Shown here: positions 35,774 to 44,695 of the stretch, piece after piece
How positions within the stretch are numbered: the first letter of the stretch is position 1
How the letters are laid out: each line of letters opens with the position of its first letter
Source: Hydrotalea sandarakina
Lineage (GTDB): Bacteria > Bacteroidota > Bacteroidia > Chitinophagales > Chitinophagaceae
Assembly: GCF_003254115.1 (NCBI RefSeq)
Contig: NZ_QKZV01000004.1
Span: forward strand, 186,001-250,000
DNA length: 64,000 nucleotides
Reading direction: 5' to 3'
The notes under the pieces: model-generated
The model's database searches: none
Told to the model about the DNA's origin: nothing
What the model saw: the letters and a program-made list of their open reading frames with translations, nothing else
Program-made: the position numbers and the translations under genes

Positions 35774-37300
35774 TTATTCCGCATTGTCTTCAACACTATC
35801 ATTCTTGTCAGTATCGTTTAAAGCGGGTGTATCTAAAATAGCATTTGCCTGATTTGCCGGCAATGCCTCTACGTTGCGCAACTTTCTTTCAATAGCCCTG
35901 GTTCTTACTTCCGATTTGTCAATTACATCAGTTGCTTCAATTAATTTCTTTTTGGTTTTAGCTAACACATCACCAAATTGTTTAAAATCAGTTTTAACTG
36001 CACCTAATAAATCCCAAACCTCACTGCTTCTTTTTTCAATAGCCAATGTTCTAAAACCCATTTGTAAACTGTTCAGCAAGGCGCTAAGTGTTGTAGGCCC
36101 TGTAATGGTTATTTTATATTCTTTTTGCAATAACTCAAATAAGCCGGGTACACGTAATACTTCACCAAATAAACTTTCAAATGGCAAAAACATAATTCCA
36201 TATTCGGTAGTATTTGGTGGATCAATATACTTTTCTTTGATTTCTTTTGCACTGCGCTTAATAGCATTAATAAACGATTTTCGGCTTTCTTCAATTTTTT
36301 CTGCATCACCCTTTTCATAAGCATCGGTTAAAGCCTCATAATCTTCTTTCGGAAATTTTGAATCGATGGGTAACCAAACAATTTTTTCAAAATTGCGGCC
36401 ATGTGGCATTTTAATTGCAAATTCAACCAGCGCACCACTGCCGGATTTGGTTTTTACATTTCGTTCATATTGTTCTGTGGTTAATAAATCTTCAATAATA
36501 TTTTGTAATTGATACTCACCTAATACACCTCGTTGCTTCACATTGGTCATTACTTTTTTTAAGTCGCCTACACTTGTGGCTAATGTTTGCATTTCACCCA
36601 AGCCCTTATGCACTGCTTCGAGCCGATCACTTACCAATTTAAACGATTCACCTAATCGTTTTTCTAGGGTATCATTTAATTTTTCATCCACGGTTTTACG
36701 CATTTCTTCCAATTTCTTTTCGTTTCCTTCTTGTAAATTTTTTACCGAAGTTTCAAGGGCTTGTTTCAGTTCACGCATTTTTTCAGTATTGCCCGCATGC
36801 TGGTTTTGAATATTGTTTTCAAATAAGGCAAACTGTTCCAACATTCGGTTTTTATATTCCTTTAAAGCCTCATTTAAGTTGGTTTGAAATAAAGCTAAAT
36901 TTTGCTGCAATGCAGTAATACCTGCTTGGCCATTTGCATCAATACGTTGCTGAAAATTATTGAAAGAATTTTCAAGCGTAACCCGAATGGCATTTAGTTT
37001 TTCTTCGTTAGCATTAGAAAGTTGGGTTAATTGTAATGTAATGGTTTGTGCAAAATTGTTCAACTGTAAATTAGTTTCAGTGCGTAATGCAGCCGATGCT
37101 TCAGCATTTTCTTTACGATTAATGACAAATTCCTCTTTCAAATTTTTTTCAATATCCTTTACGGTAATAAGCCATTGATTTAGCAAAAGTTTTATCTCAT
37201 TCAATGCTTCATTATTTTTTTGACCGCCAATTTTGCTGAACAATAAAAATTGAACAAGCAAAACCACAATTACAATTACCAAAATAATTAAGGTTAACAT
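35774..37300 (-). CDS. rmuC: DNA recombination protein RmuC
   Basis: This 508-residue protein begins with one membrane-spanning helix (LTLIILVIVIVVLLVQFLLF), then a long coiled coil (about 35-235), then the RmuC nuclease-like domain. That domain includes VKQRGVLGEYQLQNIIEDLL, WLPIDSKFPKEDYEAL and GPTTLSALLNSLQMGFRTL. RmuC limits DNA rearrangement at inverted repeats. The acidic C-terminal tail (NDTDKNDSVEDNAE) is variable in the family. It is convergent with rho and divergent from mnmH, so it is probably monocistronic. Confidence 0.95.
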   Translation of the reverse strand: MLTLIILVIVIVVLLVQFLLFSKIGGQKNNEALNEIKLLLNQWLITVKDIEKNLKEEFVINRKENAEASAALRTETNLQLNNFAQTITLQLTQLSNANEEKLNAIRVTLENSFNNFQQRIDANGQAGITALQQNLALFQTNLNEALKEYKNRMLEQFALFENNIQNQHAGNTEKMRELKQALETSVKNLQEGNEKKLEEMRKTVDEKLNDTLEKRLGESFKLVSDRLEAVHKGLGEMQTLATSVGDLKKVMTNVKQRGVLGEYQLQNIIEDLLTTEQYERNVKTKSGSGALVEFAIKMPHGRNFEKIVWLPIDSKFPKEDYEALTDAYEKGDAEKIEESRKSFINAIKRSAKEIKEKYIDPPNTTEYGIMFLPFESLFGEVLRVPGLFELLQKEYKITITGPTTLSALLNSLQMGFRTLAIEKRSSEVWDLLGAVKTDFKQFGDVLAKTKKKLIEATDVIDKSEVRTRAIERKLRNVEALPANQANAILDTPALNDTDKNDSVEDNAE

Positions 37301-37508
37301 GGTTACTTTTTAATTAGCAGTGAGAAAATAGATAGAAAACCATCAGCAGGTAGTTTTTAAAACTTGAATTACCCGCCTGTTTTAATAGCGTACGAATTTA
37401 GCCAAATGTGTTATTAATTTTGAATGATGAATTGGTGAAATATATTTTGCCGTGTTGATTTAATTACAATTTTTTACTGAATACTACTGCTGCCATTGCA
37501 GTTGCATG

Positions 37509-37516
37509 TACATTTG
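37509..37516 (+). promoter_or_regulatory. -7 box immediately before mnmH
   Basis: TACATTTG fits TAnnTTTG and ends 5 bp before the ATG at 37522. A near-leaderless transcript for the mnmH-selD pair is predicted. Confidence 0.45.
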
Positions 37517-37521
37517 TATAA

Positions 37522-38589
37522 ATGGCTATTGAAGTAATAAATATTGAAACTTTTTTACAATTAAGGCAACAATTGCCGGTTTTTGATGTTCGTAGCCCGG
37601 GTGAATTTGAACATGCCCATATACCCAATGCCATTTCATTACCATTATTTACAAATGAGGAGCGAGCCATTGTAGGAACACAGTATAAGCAAGTAGGCAA
37701 ACAACCGGCAATTAAAACGGCTTTACCATTTTTTGCAGAAAAAATGGTACCGATGATTGAAACCGTTGAAAAGGTGATAACTAAAAACAAATTACCCAAC
37801 GAAATAATAGTGCATTGTTGGAGAGGCGGTATGCGAAGTGCCGGCGTGGCCTGGTTATTAAATTTATACGGATTTAAAGTTTACACCCTACAAGGTGGTT
37901 ACAAAGCTTTTAGAAACTGGGCATTGCAGCAATTTGAAAAAAACTATCGCTTAAATATTATTGGTGGATATACAGGCAGTGGCAAAACAGAAATTTTAAA
38001 AGTTTTACAACAGCAAGGCCATAACGTTATTGATTTAGAAGCATTAGCCCATCATAAAGGTTCTGCTTTTGGTGGAATTGATATGCCTGCTCAACCCTCA
38101 CAAGAAATGTTTGAAAATAGCTTGGCTTTGCAATTATATCAGCATACAACTTTAGTGAATAATGCATCGCCCATTTGGTTAGAAGATGAAAGCCAACGTA
38201 TTGGCACCGTTAATATTCCAATAAAACTATTTGAACAAATGCGGCAATCGCCTGTTTATTTTTTCGATATCCCATTTGAAGAAAGATTGAAACACATTAT
38301 GGAAGGCTATGGTAAGGCCCCTAAGGAAAAATTAATTAGCGCTATTATGCGCATTAAAAAAAGATTGGGTGGCTTGGCAACTAAAAATGCCATTAATTTT
38401 TTATTGGAAGAGGATGTAAGCAATTGCTTTTCTGAATTGCTTATTTATTATGATAAACTTTATTGGAAAGGCTTACACAATCGCAACAATGTTTTGGAAC
38501 TGGTGAAAACCATTCCGGCACTGAATACAAATGCACAGAACAATGCCCAATTACTACAAGAATATTTAAATAGTACAGAACATGATTGA
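37522..38589 (+). CDS. mnmH: tRNA 2-selenouridine synthase (MnmH/SelU)
   Basis: The 355-residue enzyme has an N-terminal rhodanese domain with the catalytic Cys C99 in IVHCWRGGMRSAG. The C-terminal P-loop domain has GGYTGSGKT at 148-156, and LEDESQRIG follows. It replaces sulfur by selenium at the wobble 2-thiouridine of tRNA-Lys, tRNA-Glu and tRNA-Gln, using selenophosphate. The stop codon overlaps the start of selD by 8 bp, so the selenium donor enzyme is translationally coupled to it. The length matches the family. Confidence 0.96.
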   Translation: MAIEVINIETFLQLRQQLPVFDVRSPGEFEHAHIPNAISLPLFTNEERAIVGTQYKQVGKQPAIKTALPFFAEKMVPMIETVEKVITKNKLPNEIIVHCWRGGMRSAGVAWLLNLYGFKVYTLQGGYKAFRNWALQQFEKNYRLNIIGGYTGSGKTEILKVLQQQGHNVIDLEALAHHKGSAFGGIDMPAQPSQEMFENSLALQLYQHTTLVNNASPIWLEDESQRIGTVNIPIKLFEQMRQSPVYFFDIPFEERLKHIMEGYGKAPKEKLISAIMRIKKRLGGLATKNAINFLLEEDVSNCFSELLIYYDKLYWKGLHNRNNVLELVKTIPALNTNAQNNAQLLQEYLNSTEHD

Positions 38590-39637
38590 TTCAACACCTA
38601 TAAAATTAACGGCCTATTCGCATGGTGCCGGATGCGGATGCAAAATTGCACCCAAAGTATTAGATGAAATTTTGCAACACAATACTGCAGCACCAAACTA
38701 TGCACAATTATTAGTAGGCAATCATTTGAAAGATGACGCAGCAGCATATGACTTGGGAAATGGAACTGCATTAATTAGTACTACTGACTTTTTTATGCCC
38801 ATTGTGGATGATGCATTTACATTTGGCAAAATTGCAGGTGCCAACGCTATTAGCGATGTATATGCTATGGGGGGAAAACCCATTTTGGCTATTGCTATTT
38901 TAGGATGGCCCGTTGATAAAATTCCGGCTGCTGTTGCAGGGCAAGTAATTGAAGGCGCAAAAGCCATTTGCTTAGAAGCCGGTATTCCATTAGCCGGTGG
39001 GCACAGTATTGACAGCCCCGAACCTATTTTTGGTTTGGCGGTTAATGGTATAGTTCCCATTCAACATTTAAAAAGAAATAGTACAGCTAATGAAGGCGAT
39101 GTAATTTTATTTACCAAACCTTTGGGCATTGGTATTCTGTCCACTTCACAAAAAAGAGGAATACTAACGGAACCCCATTTACAATTAATGATTAAGCAAT
39201 TAACACAATTAAATAAAGTAGGCGAGCAACTTGGCAGCATAAGTAATGTACATGCCATGACCGATGTTACCGGATTTGGTTTATTAGGCCACTTAACAGA
39301 AATGTGCGAAGGCGCATCACTTTCAGCAGAAGTTTTTTATAGCAAAGTGCCTGTTTTAGCTGAAGCAAAACAATATTTGTTACAAAAAGCAATTCCGGGA
39401 GGTACGAAACGCAATCAAGACAGTTACGGACATAAAATTAGTTGGAATGGAAACTATGATAAAGAAGAGGCAATGAATTTTTTAACTGATCCGCAAACCA
39501 ATGGGGGATTATTGATTGCTGTTTCGCAGGAAGGTTTATCATTAGTGCAAGATGTGCTAAGAACAAACCACTTATATGCTGAAGTAATTGGAAAATTTGT
39601 TCCTAAGCAATCAACAGCAGTAGTAGTAAAAGACTAA
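38582..39637 (+). CDS. selD: selenide, water dikinase (selenophosphate synthetase)
   Basis: This 351-residue AIR-synthase-fold enzyme makes selenophosphate from selenide and ATP. The N-terminal catalytic loop YSHGAGCGCKIAPKVL has a Cys (C18) and Lys (K21) in the positions of E. coli C17 and K20, so no selenocysteine is needed to make it. ISTTDFFMPIVDDAFTFG and LAGGHSIDSPEPIFGLAVNG are the ATP and metal segments. It overlaps mnmH by 8 bp. No SelA, SelB or tRNA-Sec is in the window, so here it serves tRNA selenation. A terminator follows. Confidence 0.97.
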   Translation: MIDSTPIKLTAYSHGAGCGCKIAPKVLDEILQHNTAAPNYAQLLVGNHLKDDAAAYDLGNGTALISTTDFFMPIVDDAFTFGKIAGANAISDVYAMGGKPILAIAILGWPVDKIPAAVAGQVIEGAKAICLEAGIPLAGGHSIDSPEPIFGLAVNGIVPIQHLKRNSTANEGDVILFTKPLGIGILSTSQKRGILTEPHLQLMIKQLTQLNKVGEQLGSISNVHAMTDVTGFGLLGHLTEMCEGASLSAEVFYSKVPVLAEAKQYLLQKAIPGGTKRNQDSYGHKISWNGNYDKEEAMNFLTDPQTNGGLLIAVSQEGLSLVQDVLRTNHLYAEVIGKFVPKQSTAVVVKD

Positions 39638-39660
39638 TTAGTACCTTATTCCGAATACAA

Positions 39661-39691
39661 AAAAGGCAACACGTTAACGGTGTTGCCTTTA
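39661..39691. terminator. bidirectional terminator between selD and the KdnB-like gene
   Basis: AAAGGCAACAC (39662-39672) pairs perfectly with GTGTTGCCTTT (39680-39690) around a 7-nt loop, with A and T runs at both ends. It separates convergent genes. Confidence 0.92.
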
Positions 39692-39693
39692 TG

Positions 39694-40767
39694 TTATAGT
39701 TTTTCGTACAATTTTCTAAGTTTATCGCGAGTCATTATTTTTTCCCAATCTTTTCCTAAAGCATTTTCCCAAAGCGGTTTCATGCCTAATGATACATTCA
39801 TCATTGTTTCAAATTGTTCATCGGTAAGGCCTTTACAAATACCCGTAGGAATTTCAACCTTATTTTTTTCAACCATGCGTTTAAATTCTGCAACACCTTC
39901 CGGGTAATATTCTTCTAAATGATTCATTACAATACAATTACCAATACCGTGTTTGGTTCCTAATAAATAACTCAACCCATAACTTACTGCATGCGCTACA
40001 CCTACTTGCGAATATGCTATACTCATTCCGCCGGCATAAGAAGCCATCATAAGTTGGTTATCGCTTTCATCATCCCAAACATCTTTTTCTAAAAATACGC
40101 GTTGACAAAGTTGCAAAGCTTTTTCGCCATAACTTTTACTAAACTCATTCAAATAAGTACCTTGTAAACTTTCAATACAATGAATGTAACAATCCATTCC
40201 TGTATAAAAACGTTGGTTTACAGGTGCATCTTTAATCAATTCGGGGTCCAATACAATTTGATCGAAAGGTGTAAAATCAGAATTCATTCCAAGTTTTCGG
40301 GTAGGCCCGGTTAGCACGGTAGTGCGAGATACTTCGGCACCTGTACCACTTAATGTAGGAATACCTACTTTATAAACACCGGGAAATTTTACCAAGTCCC
40401 ATCCCTGATAATCGGCTGAAGATCCCGGATTTGTCATCATTAACGATACCGCCTTTGCTAAGTCCATTGTGCTACCGCCGCCAATGCCAATAATACCACT
40501 AATGGTACCAAATTCATTTTTAAGTTGTTGAGCTAAAGCATCAACCTGCGAAGTTTTAGGCTCATTAGTTACATCAGCATAAATAATAATATCTTTACCC
40601 CGTAATGGAATTCTATTAACTAATGGTTTCCCATTGAAAAAATGGTCAATTAAAAAAATCATAGGTGCATCGCCCTTGCGTTGTGGCGATAAAATTTCAT
40701 CTAACTGGTTAAAACAACCACGTCCATACACCACATAACCAATCATTTTAAAATTTCTAAATTGCAT
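39694..40767 (-). CDS. iron-containing alcohol dehydrogenase, KdnB-like (Kdo 8-oxidase family)
   Basis: This 357-residue group III dehydrogenase has the NAD loop IIGIGGGSTMDLAKAVSLM, and YQGWDLVKFPGVYKVGIPTL followed by GTGAEVSRT. Metal-binding residues lie in DCYIHCIESLQGTYLNEFSK, VGVAHAVSYGLSYLLGTKHG and GNCIVMNHLEEYYPEGVAEF. From memory these segments follow the Shewanella KdnB sequence very closely. KdnB oxidises Kdo at C8 so that KdnA can aminate it to Kdo8N, an LPS sugar. No KdnA-type aminotransferase is in the window, but KdsB is 2.2 kb away. The family call is strong; the biological role here is inference. Confidence 0.83.
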   Translation of the reverse strand: MQFRNFKMIGYVVYGRGCFNQLDEILSPQRKGDAPMIFLIDHFFNGKPLVNRIPLRGKDIIIYADVTNEPKTSQVDALAQQLKNEFGTISGIIGIGGGSTMDLAKAVSLMMTNPGSSADYQGWDLVKFPGVYKVGIPTLSGTGAEVSRTTVLTGPTRKLGMNSDFTPFDQIVLDPELIKDAPVNQRFYTGMDCYIHCIESLQGTYLNEFSKSYGEKALQLCQRVFLEKDVWDDESDNQLMMASYAGGMSIAYSQVGVAHAVSYGLSYLLGTKHGIGNCIVMNHLEEYYPEGVAEFKRMVEKNKVEIPTGICKGLTDEQFETMMNVSLGMKPLWENALGKDWEKIMTRDKLRKLYEKL

Positions 40768-40845
40768 AGTAAAAGTGCTTTGGGTTTTAGTACAGGTTTA
40801 ATTGCTGCCGAAAGCATTACAAATATATTACCGTATTTAGTTTCT

Positions 40846-42333
40846 TTACCAAATTGATTTCATAGGCCAAAAAGTTACACGCTTAAATAAAGCATTTTCA
40901 CCGGTGCTGTATAGAGCTACGCCATTATTTTCCTCTGCCGGAAATACTTGTACGGTAAGCACTTGTTCACCATTATTTACAAATACTTCTACAATACTTT
41001 TATCAAAAAACACCTGCAGCTTAAGTTCATTATTCAATAAACGAACCGGGGCAATACTGGTAGGCCTGGCAGCGAAAGCTGCACTAAAATAGTCGGGTGT
41101 ATTGTTGCGATTAATAACGAGTTGCTTAGCAGCAGCATTGTAACTAATGTTTAATGCAAGACCGTTACCTACTGCAAGTTGTAATCCGGTTTCGCCCGTA
41201 GTGGCGGGTTGCATAATAATTTCACCTTCCCATACATTTCCTTTAAAAGGAAGCAGCTCAGTAGTTTTATTTATTTTTTTGTTGGCATAAATAACCGGCT
41301 GTTTTCTTAAAGTTGCCAAAGCAGCAACAGGTTGTTGAATGAGTTGCCAAACATCATTAATTTTTTTTAATTGCAAAGTGCGCGGTAATGATGCGGCGCC
41401 CTTCCAGGGATAAGTAGGAATTTGATTGGCATAATACCAGTTATTTACCCAACCTATACTTACCGGTTTTCCGATGGGATTACTATGATAGGCAATGGCA
41501 GCATAATAATCAGTTCCATAATCAGGTTTTAAAGTAGTGCCATTGGGTGTTTCACTGGTAAAATTTTTACCATCGAAATTGCCCACAAAATACTGCATGG
41601 TTGCATTTTGTGAAGTTAATAAAACCCATTTATAACTTCCCGGCTGGTCATATATAGGCACACGCATTAAATCGGGACATTCCCAAACACCTGTTGTATC
41701 GCCGGCAGGACCGAATATGCCAACCTGTTTCCAATCGCGTAAATTAACAGAACTATAAAATGCTATTTGATGGGTTGTAGGATACGACAAACTCATTATC
41801 CATTTTTTTTCCGGCGCATACCAAAAAACATTAGGATCGCGAAAATCTTTTTTGTTTTCATTCAACACCGGATTGCTTTTGTATTTTGCCCATTGTAAGC
41901 CATTGTCGGTACTATAAGCTAAGTTTTGTGTTTGCAAAGTATCCGTGCTACCTGTATAAATAGCCACTAACGGCGGATTTTGAATAGAGCCTAAGCCACT
42001 GGAATTTTTTGTATCAACTACAGCAGATCCCGAAAAAATCATAATTCCATTTTCTTCTTCTAAAGCTACCGGCAATTGTTTCCAATGAATCAAATCTTTA
42101 CTAACTGCATGCCCCCATGACATGTGCCCCCACACGTTTGCAAAGGGATTGTATTGGTAAAACAAATGATATTGACCTTTATAAAACACCAGCCCGTTGG
42201 GGTCATTCATCCAATTGCGTTCAGGCGTAAAGTGAAATTGCGGACGATAATTTTCACCATATAATTTTAATTGTGCCATTACTGTTCCATTTAACATACA
42301 GCATAAGAACAAATAGAGTAAATGTTTTTTCAT
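40846..42333 (-). CDS. secreted GH32 fructanase/invertase (levanase-like)
   Basis: From the ATG at 42333 the protein starts with a signal peptide (MKKHLLYLFLCCMLNGTVMA) and has 495 residues. The GH32 nucleophile is D44 in ERNWMNDPNGLVFYKGQYHL. The transition-state RDP motif is in DFRDPNVFW, and the acid/base Glu is in GVWECPDLMRV. A C-terminal beta-sandwich (from about residue 370) ends with KLQVFFDKSIVEVFVNNGE. It hydrolyses beta-fructosidic bonds in fructans or sucrose, outside the inner membrane. Upstream in-frame codons to 42495 have no signal-like or conserved content. No SusCD pair is adjacent. Confidence 0.93.
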   Translation of the reverse strand: MKKHLLYLFLCCMLNGTVMAQLKLYGENYRPQFHFTPERNWMNDPNGLVFYKGQYHLFYQYNPFANVWGHMSWGHAVSKDLIHWKQLPVALEEENGIMIFSGSAVVDTKNSSGLGSIQNPPLVAIYTGSTDTLQTQNLAYSTDNGLQWAKYKSNPVLNENKKDFRDPNVFWYAPEKKWIMSLSYPTTHQIAFYSSVNLRDWKQVGIFGPAGDTTGVWECPDLMRVPIYDQPGSYKWVLLTSQNATMQYFVGNFDGKNFTSETPNGTTLKPDYGTDYYAAIAYHSNPIGKPVSIGWVNNWYYANQIPTYPWKGAASLPRTLQLKKINDVWQLIQQPVAALATLRKQPVIYANKKINKTTELLPFKGNVWEGEIIMQPATTGETGLQLAVGNGLALNISYNAAAKQLVINRNNTPDYFSAAFAARPTSIAPVRLLNNELKLQVFFDKSIVEVFVNNGEQVLTVQVFPAEENNGVALYSTGENALFKRVTFWPMKSIW

Positions 42334-42469
42334 GCAACTTAATTTAATTGGCAAAGTAGGGGCAGCAAATGTGGTTGGTTTTAATGGATACCGGAAAAGT
42401 ATATAGTTATTTATTTCGCAAAAATATTGATTAATAAGCCGGCTGCGAGAGAAAAATAATATTAAATTT

Positions 42470-42512
42470 TTTTGAAAATAAAATAGCCTGCTCATTTCAG
42501 AAGCAGGCTATT
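42470..42512 (-). terminator. terminator downstream of the DUF5684 gene
   Basis: On the minus strand AATAGCCTGCT pairs with AGCAGGCTATT across a 9-nt loop, followed by a T-rich stretch (TTATTTTC). It lies just after the DUF5684 stop. Confidence 0.8.
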
Positions 42513-42525
42513 GATTAAACGATTT

Positions 42526-42909
42526 TTATGAAACGGATGGTACAAAATTATTACCTGCCGGTCCTTTGTATGTAGCATTTCCAAAACCTAAAATGGGATA
42601 AAAGATAAAGGGAAGAAAAATTAATCCAACGGTAAACCCTTCTTCTTTACCAAAGCTTTTTGAAAGCAAATTCAAAACCCAAATGCCCAACACAATATTT
42701 ACAATGGGAATAAACATGAGCAAGAACCACCACCAAGGTTTCCCTACTATTCTAAGTAATACGATTATGTTGTAAATGGGAATAATGCAAGCCCAACCCG
42801 GTTGATTAGCTTTTTGGAAAATTTGCCATTGCGCTATTAATACTAAAATAATGATTGCCAAATAAGCAAACATAAATGTGCCAAATAAGGCAAAGGGAAA
42901 ATCGTTCAT
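42526..42909 (-). CDS. DUF5684-type small membrane protein
   Basis: This 127-residue protein has at least three hydrophobic segments. The family hallmark is WQIFQKANQPGWACIIPIYN, followed by a Trp-rich turn GKPWWWFLLMFIPIVNI and LSKSFGKEEGFTVGLIFLPF. Proteins of this kind sit next to, or are fused with, signal peptidase I in some Bacteroidota, but no clear function is known. The ATG at 42909 gives the natural membrane start; in-frame codons upstream to 42954 look like leader. It lies 88 bp after kdsB on the same strand. Confidence 0.82.
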   Translation of the reverse strand: MNDFPFALFGTFMFAYLAIIILVLIAQWQIFQKANQPGWACIIPIYNIIVLLRIVGKPWWWFLLMFIPIVNIVLGIWVLNLLSKSFGKEEGFTVGLIFLPFIFYPILGFGNATYKGPAGNNFVPSVS

Positions 42910-42997
42910 AAGCAATTTTTTTTGAATGAAAGTTTTAAAATGGTTTAAGAACAAAATAATTCATTCAAACAACATTTGCAACAAATTCAAAAAATAA

Positions 42998-43732
42998 TTA
43001 TTGCATATTTTGTTGTAATAATTGCCCGGCTCTTTCCAAATCTGCGGGTGTATCAATTTCAACCCCCATGTATTCAGTAACCACCATTCTTAATGGCACA
43101 CCATTTTCCAAATACCGCAAGCACTCAATTTTTTCAGCAGCTTCCAAAGGTGTAATCGGCCATTTTGTAAATTGAAGTAATGCTTGCTTTTTAAAAGCAT
43201 ATACGCCTATATGTTCGTAATAAACCGGATTCACATTTTTATCGCGTTGATATGGAATAACACTTCTACTAAAAAACAAAGCGTCCATTTTATTATTCAC
43301 GGCCACCTTTACATAATTAGGGTCGGCAATTAATTTTTCATCGGTTAATACCTGCATTAATGAAGCTACTTGAACACTTTCATCATTTCTAAAAGCATCT
43401 AACAATTTTTGTAGTGGTTGTTTTTGTACAAAAGGCTCATCGCCTTGAACATTTACAATGATATCAACATCTAATTGTTCAGCAGCTTCAGCAATACGAT
43501 CGCTTCCGCTTTCATGTTCTTTTTTACTCATCAACGCTTTACCACCATGTTGTGTAATTTCATTAAAAATGATAGGACTATCGGTTACTACCCACACATC
43601 ATTAAATAAACCTGTAGCTAAAGTATTATCATAGGTATGGCGAATAACCGTTTTATTACCCAGTTGTTGCATTAACTTGGCAGGATAACGAGTAGCAGCA
43701 TAACGGGCAGGGATTAGCGCAACAATATTCAT
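42998..43732 (-). CDS. kdsB: 3-deoxy-manno-octulosonate cytidylyltransferase (CMP-Kdo synthetase)
   Basis: This 244-residue enzyme has the nucleotide-binding ALIPARYAATRYPAKLMQQL, KKEHESGSDRIAEAAEQL, the metal motif VDIIVNVQGDEPFV, and the sugar-site segment FFSRSVIPYQRDKN. It ends with VEIDTPADLERAGQLL. It activates Kdo (or, in some organisms, Kdo8N) with CTP before transfer to lipid A. A KdnB-like dehydrogenase lies 2.2 kb downstream on the same strand, beyond GH32 and DUF5684. It starts 34 bp after the fatty acid hydroxylase gene. Confidence 0.96.
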   Translation of the reverse strand: MNIVALIPARYAATRYPAKLMQQLGNKTVIRHTYDNTLATGLFNDVWVVTDSPIIFNEITQHGGKALMSKKEHESGSDRIAEAAEQLDVDIIVNVQGDEPFVQKQPLQKLLDAFRNDESVQVASLMQVLTDEKLIADPNYVKVAVNNKMDALFFSRSVIPYQRDKNVNPVYYEHIGVYAFKKQALLQFTKWPITPLEAAEKIECLRYLENGVPLRMVVTEYMGVEIDTPADLERAGQLLQQNMQ

Positions 43733-43766
43733 GTGTTTTTTTTACAAAGATGGCAGATTTCCGGCA

Positions 43767-44594
43767 CTACTTATTGGTTTTTTGAAAAGGGAATTTTAAC
43801 AAACGCATAAAATTCTCGTCATCGGCGTTGGAATAGTATTTATCTAATCCATACTTAATTTTTTGAGGGGACAAATGCCTGAAAGTACCCAATAGCCGAT
43901 CCCAAATGGATAATATTGCACCATAATTACTATCGGTATAAGGCTGTTGCCAATGATGGTGAACTTTGTGCATGTTAGGCGAAACAAATACAAAACTTAA
44001 TGTATTATCAATCCATTTAGGCAAACTAATATTAGCATGTGTAAAGGCAGTGATGGCTACCAATATGGTTTGAAAAATCATTACCGAATACATAGGTGCC
44101 CCACTTAACCAAATACCAATAAAGAAAAATAAACCACGTAAAATACTTTCTATGGGGTGATGGCGTAACCCGGTAGTTACATCTACATTATTATCGGCAT
44201 GATGAATAATATGAAACCGCCAAAGCCAGGCATTTTTATGTTGCACAAAATGCACTAACCATCCACCAAAAAAATCGAGCGTAATAAAGGCAATTATAAT
44301 AGTGCCCACAATACCTGCATGCAACCAATAAACTAAACCAAAACCGCTTACTTTACACCAATCACTTAAAGCCACAATGCCAATGGCTAAAAACGTATGT
44401 ATAATTAAATGAATGAGTGTGAATAATAAATTTACCCCTGCATGACGCACTTTAGTTTTTTTATAATGCATGGGCAATAAAGGAATTGCACCTTCTAAAA
44501 TCCAAAAAAACAATAAACCCGATACTAAAATTATCATCCTTTCTACCGGGTGTTTATCTAAGGTTTGAAAATATTGCACCAGATTTTCAAGCAT
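43767..44594 (-). CDS. sterol desaturase / fatty acid hydroxylase superfamily protein
   Basis: This 275-residue membrane protein has four to five hydrophobic segments and the eight-histidine di-iron pattern: HFVQHKNAWLWRFHIIHHAD, then GLRHHPIES, then FVSPNMHKVHHHWQQPYTDSN. The superfamily hydroxylates or desaturates lipids such as sterols, carotenoids, alkylglycerols and fatty acids. In Bacteroidota it often modifies fatty acids or sphingolipids, but the substrate cannot be fixed here. It precedes kdsB by 34 bp on the same strand, which suggests an envelope lipid role. A terminator separates it from dnaN upstream. Confidence 0.88.
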   Translation of the reverse strand: MLENLVQYFQTLDKHPVERMIILVSGLLFFWILEGAIPLLPMHYKKTKVRHAGVNLLFTLIHLIIHTFLAIGIVALSDWCKVSGFGLVYWLHAGIVGTIIIAFITLDFFGGWLVHFVQHKNAWLWRFHIIHHADNNVDVTTGLRHHPIESILRGLFFFIGIWLSGAPMYSVMIFQTILVAITAFTHANISLPKWIDNTLSFVFVSPNMHKVHHHWQQPYTDSNYGAILSIWDRLLGTFRHLSPQKIKYGLDKYYSNADDENFMRLLKFPFQKTNK

Positions 44595-44641
44595 GGCAAG
44601 ACTGTTTTAGCATCAATTTACTAAAATTTTAAAAAGGGCAC

Positions 44642-44673
44642 AAAAAAGCCCCGTCTTACAAAGAAGACAGGGC
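44642..44673 (-). terminator. dnaN terminator
   Basis: On the minus strand GCCCTGTCTT pairs with AAGACGGGGC (one T-G wobble) around a 6-nt loop and is followed by TTTTTTG, 22 bp after the dnaN stop. Confidence 0.87.
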
Positions 44674-44695
44674 CAACAATTATGTAAATATTATA

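Noticed and set aside
42334-42495. N-terminal extension of the GH32 enzyme
   Set aside because: The in-frame codons upstream of the ATG at 42333 have no signal-like or conserved sequence, and the natural signal peptide begins at 42333.
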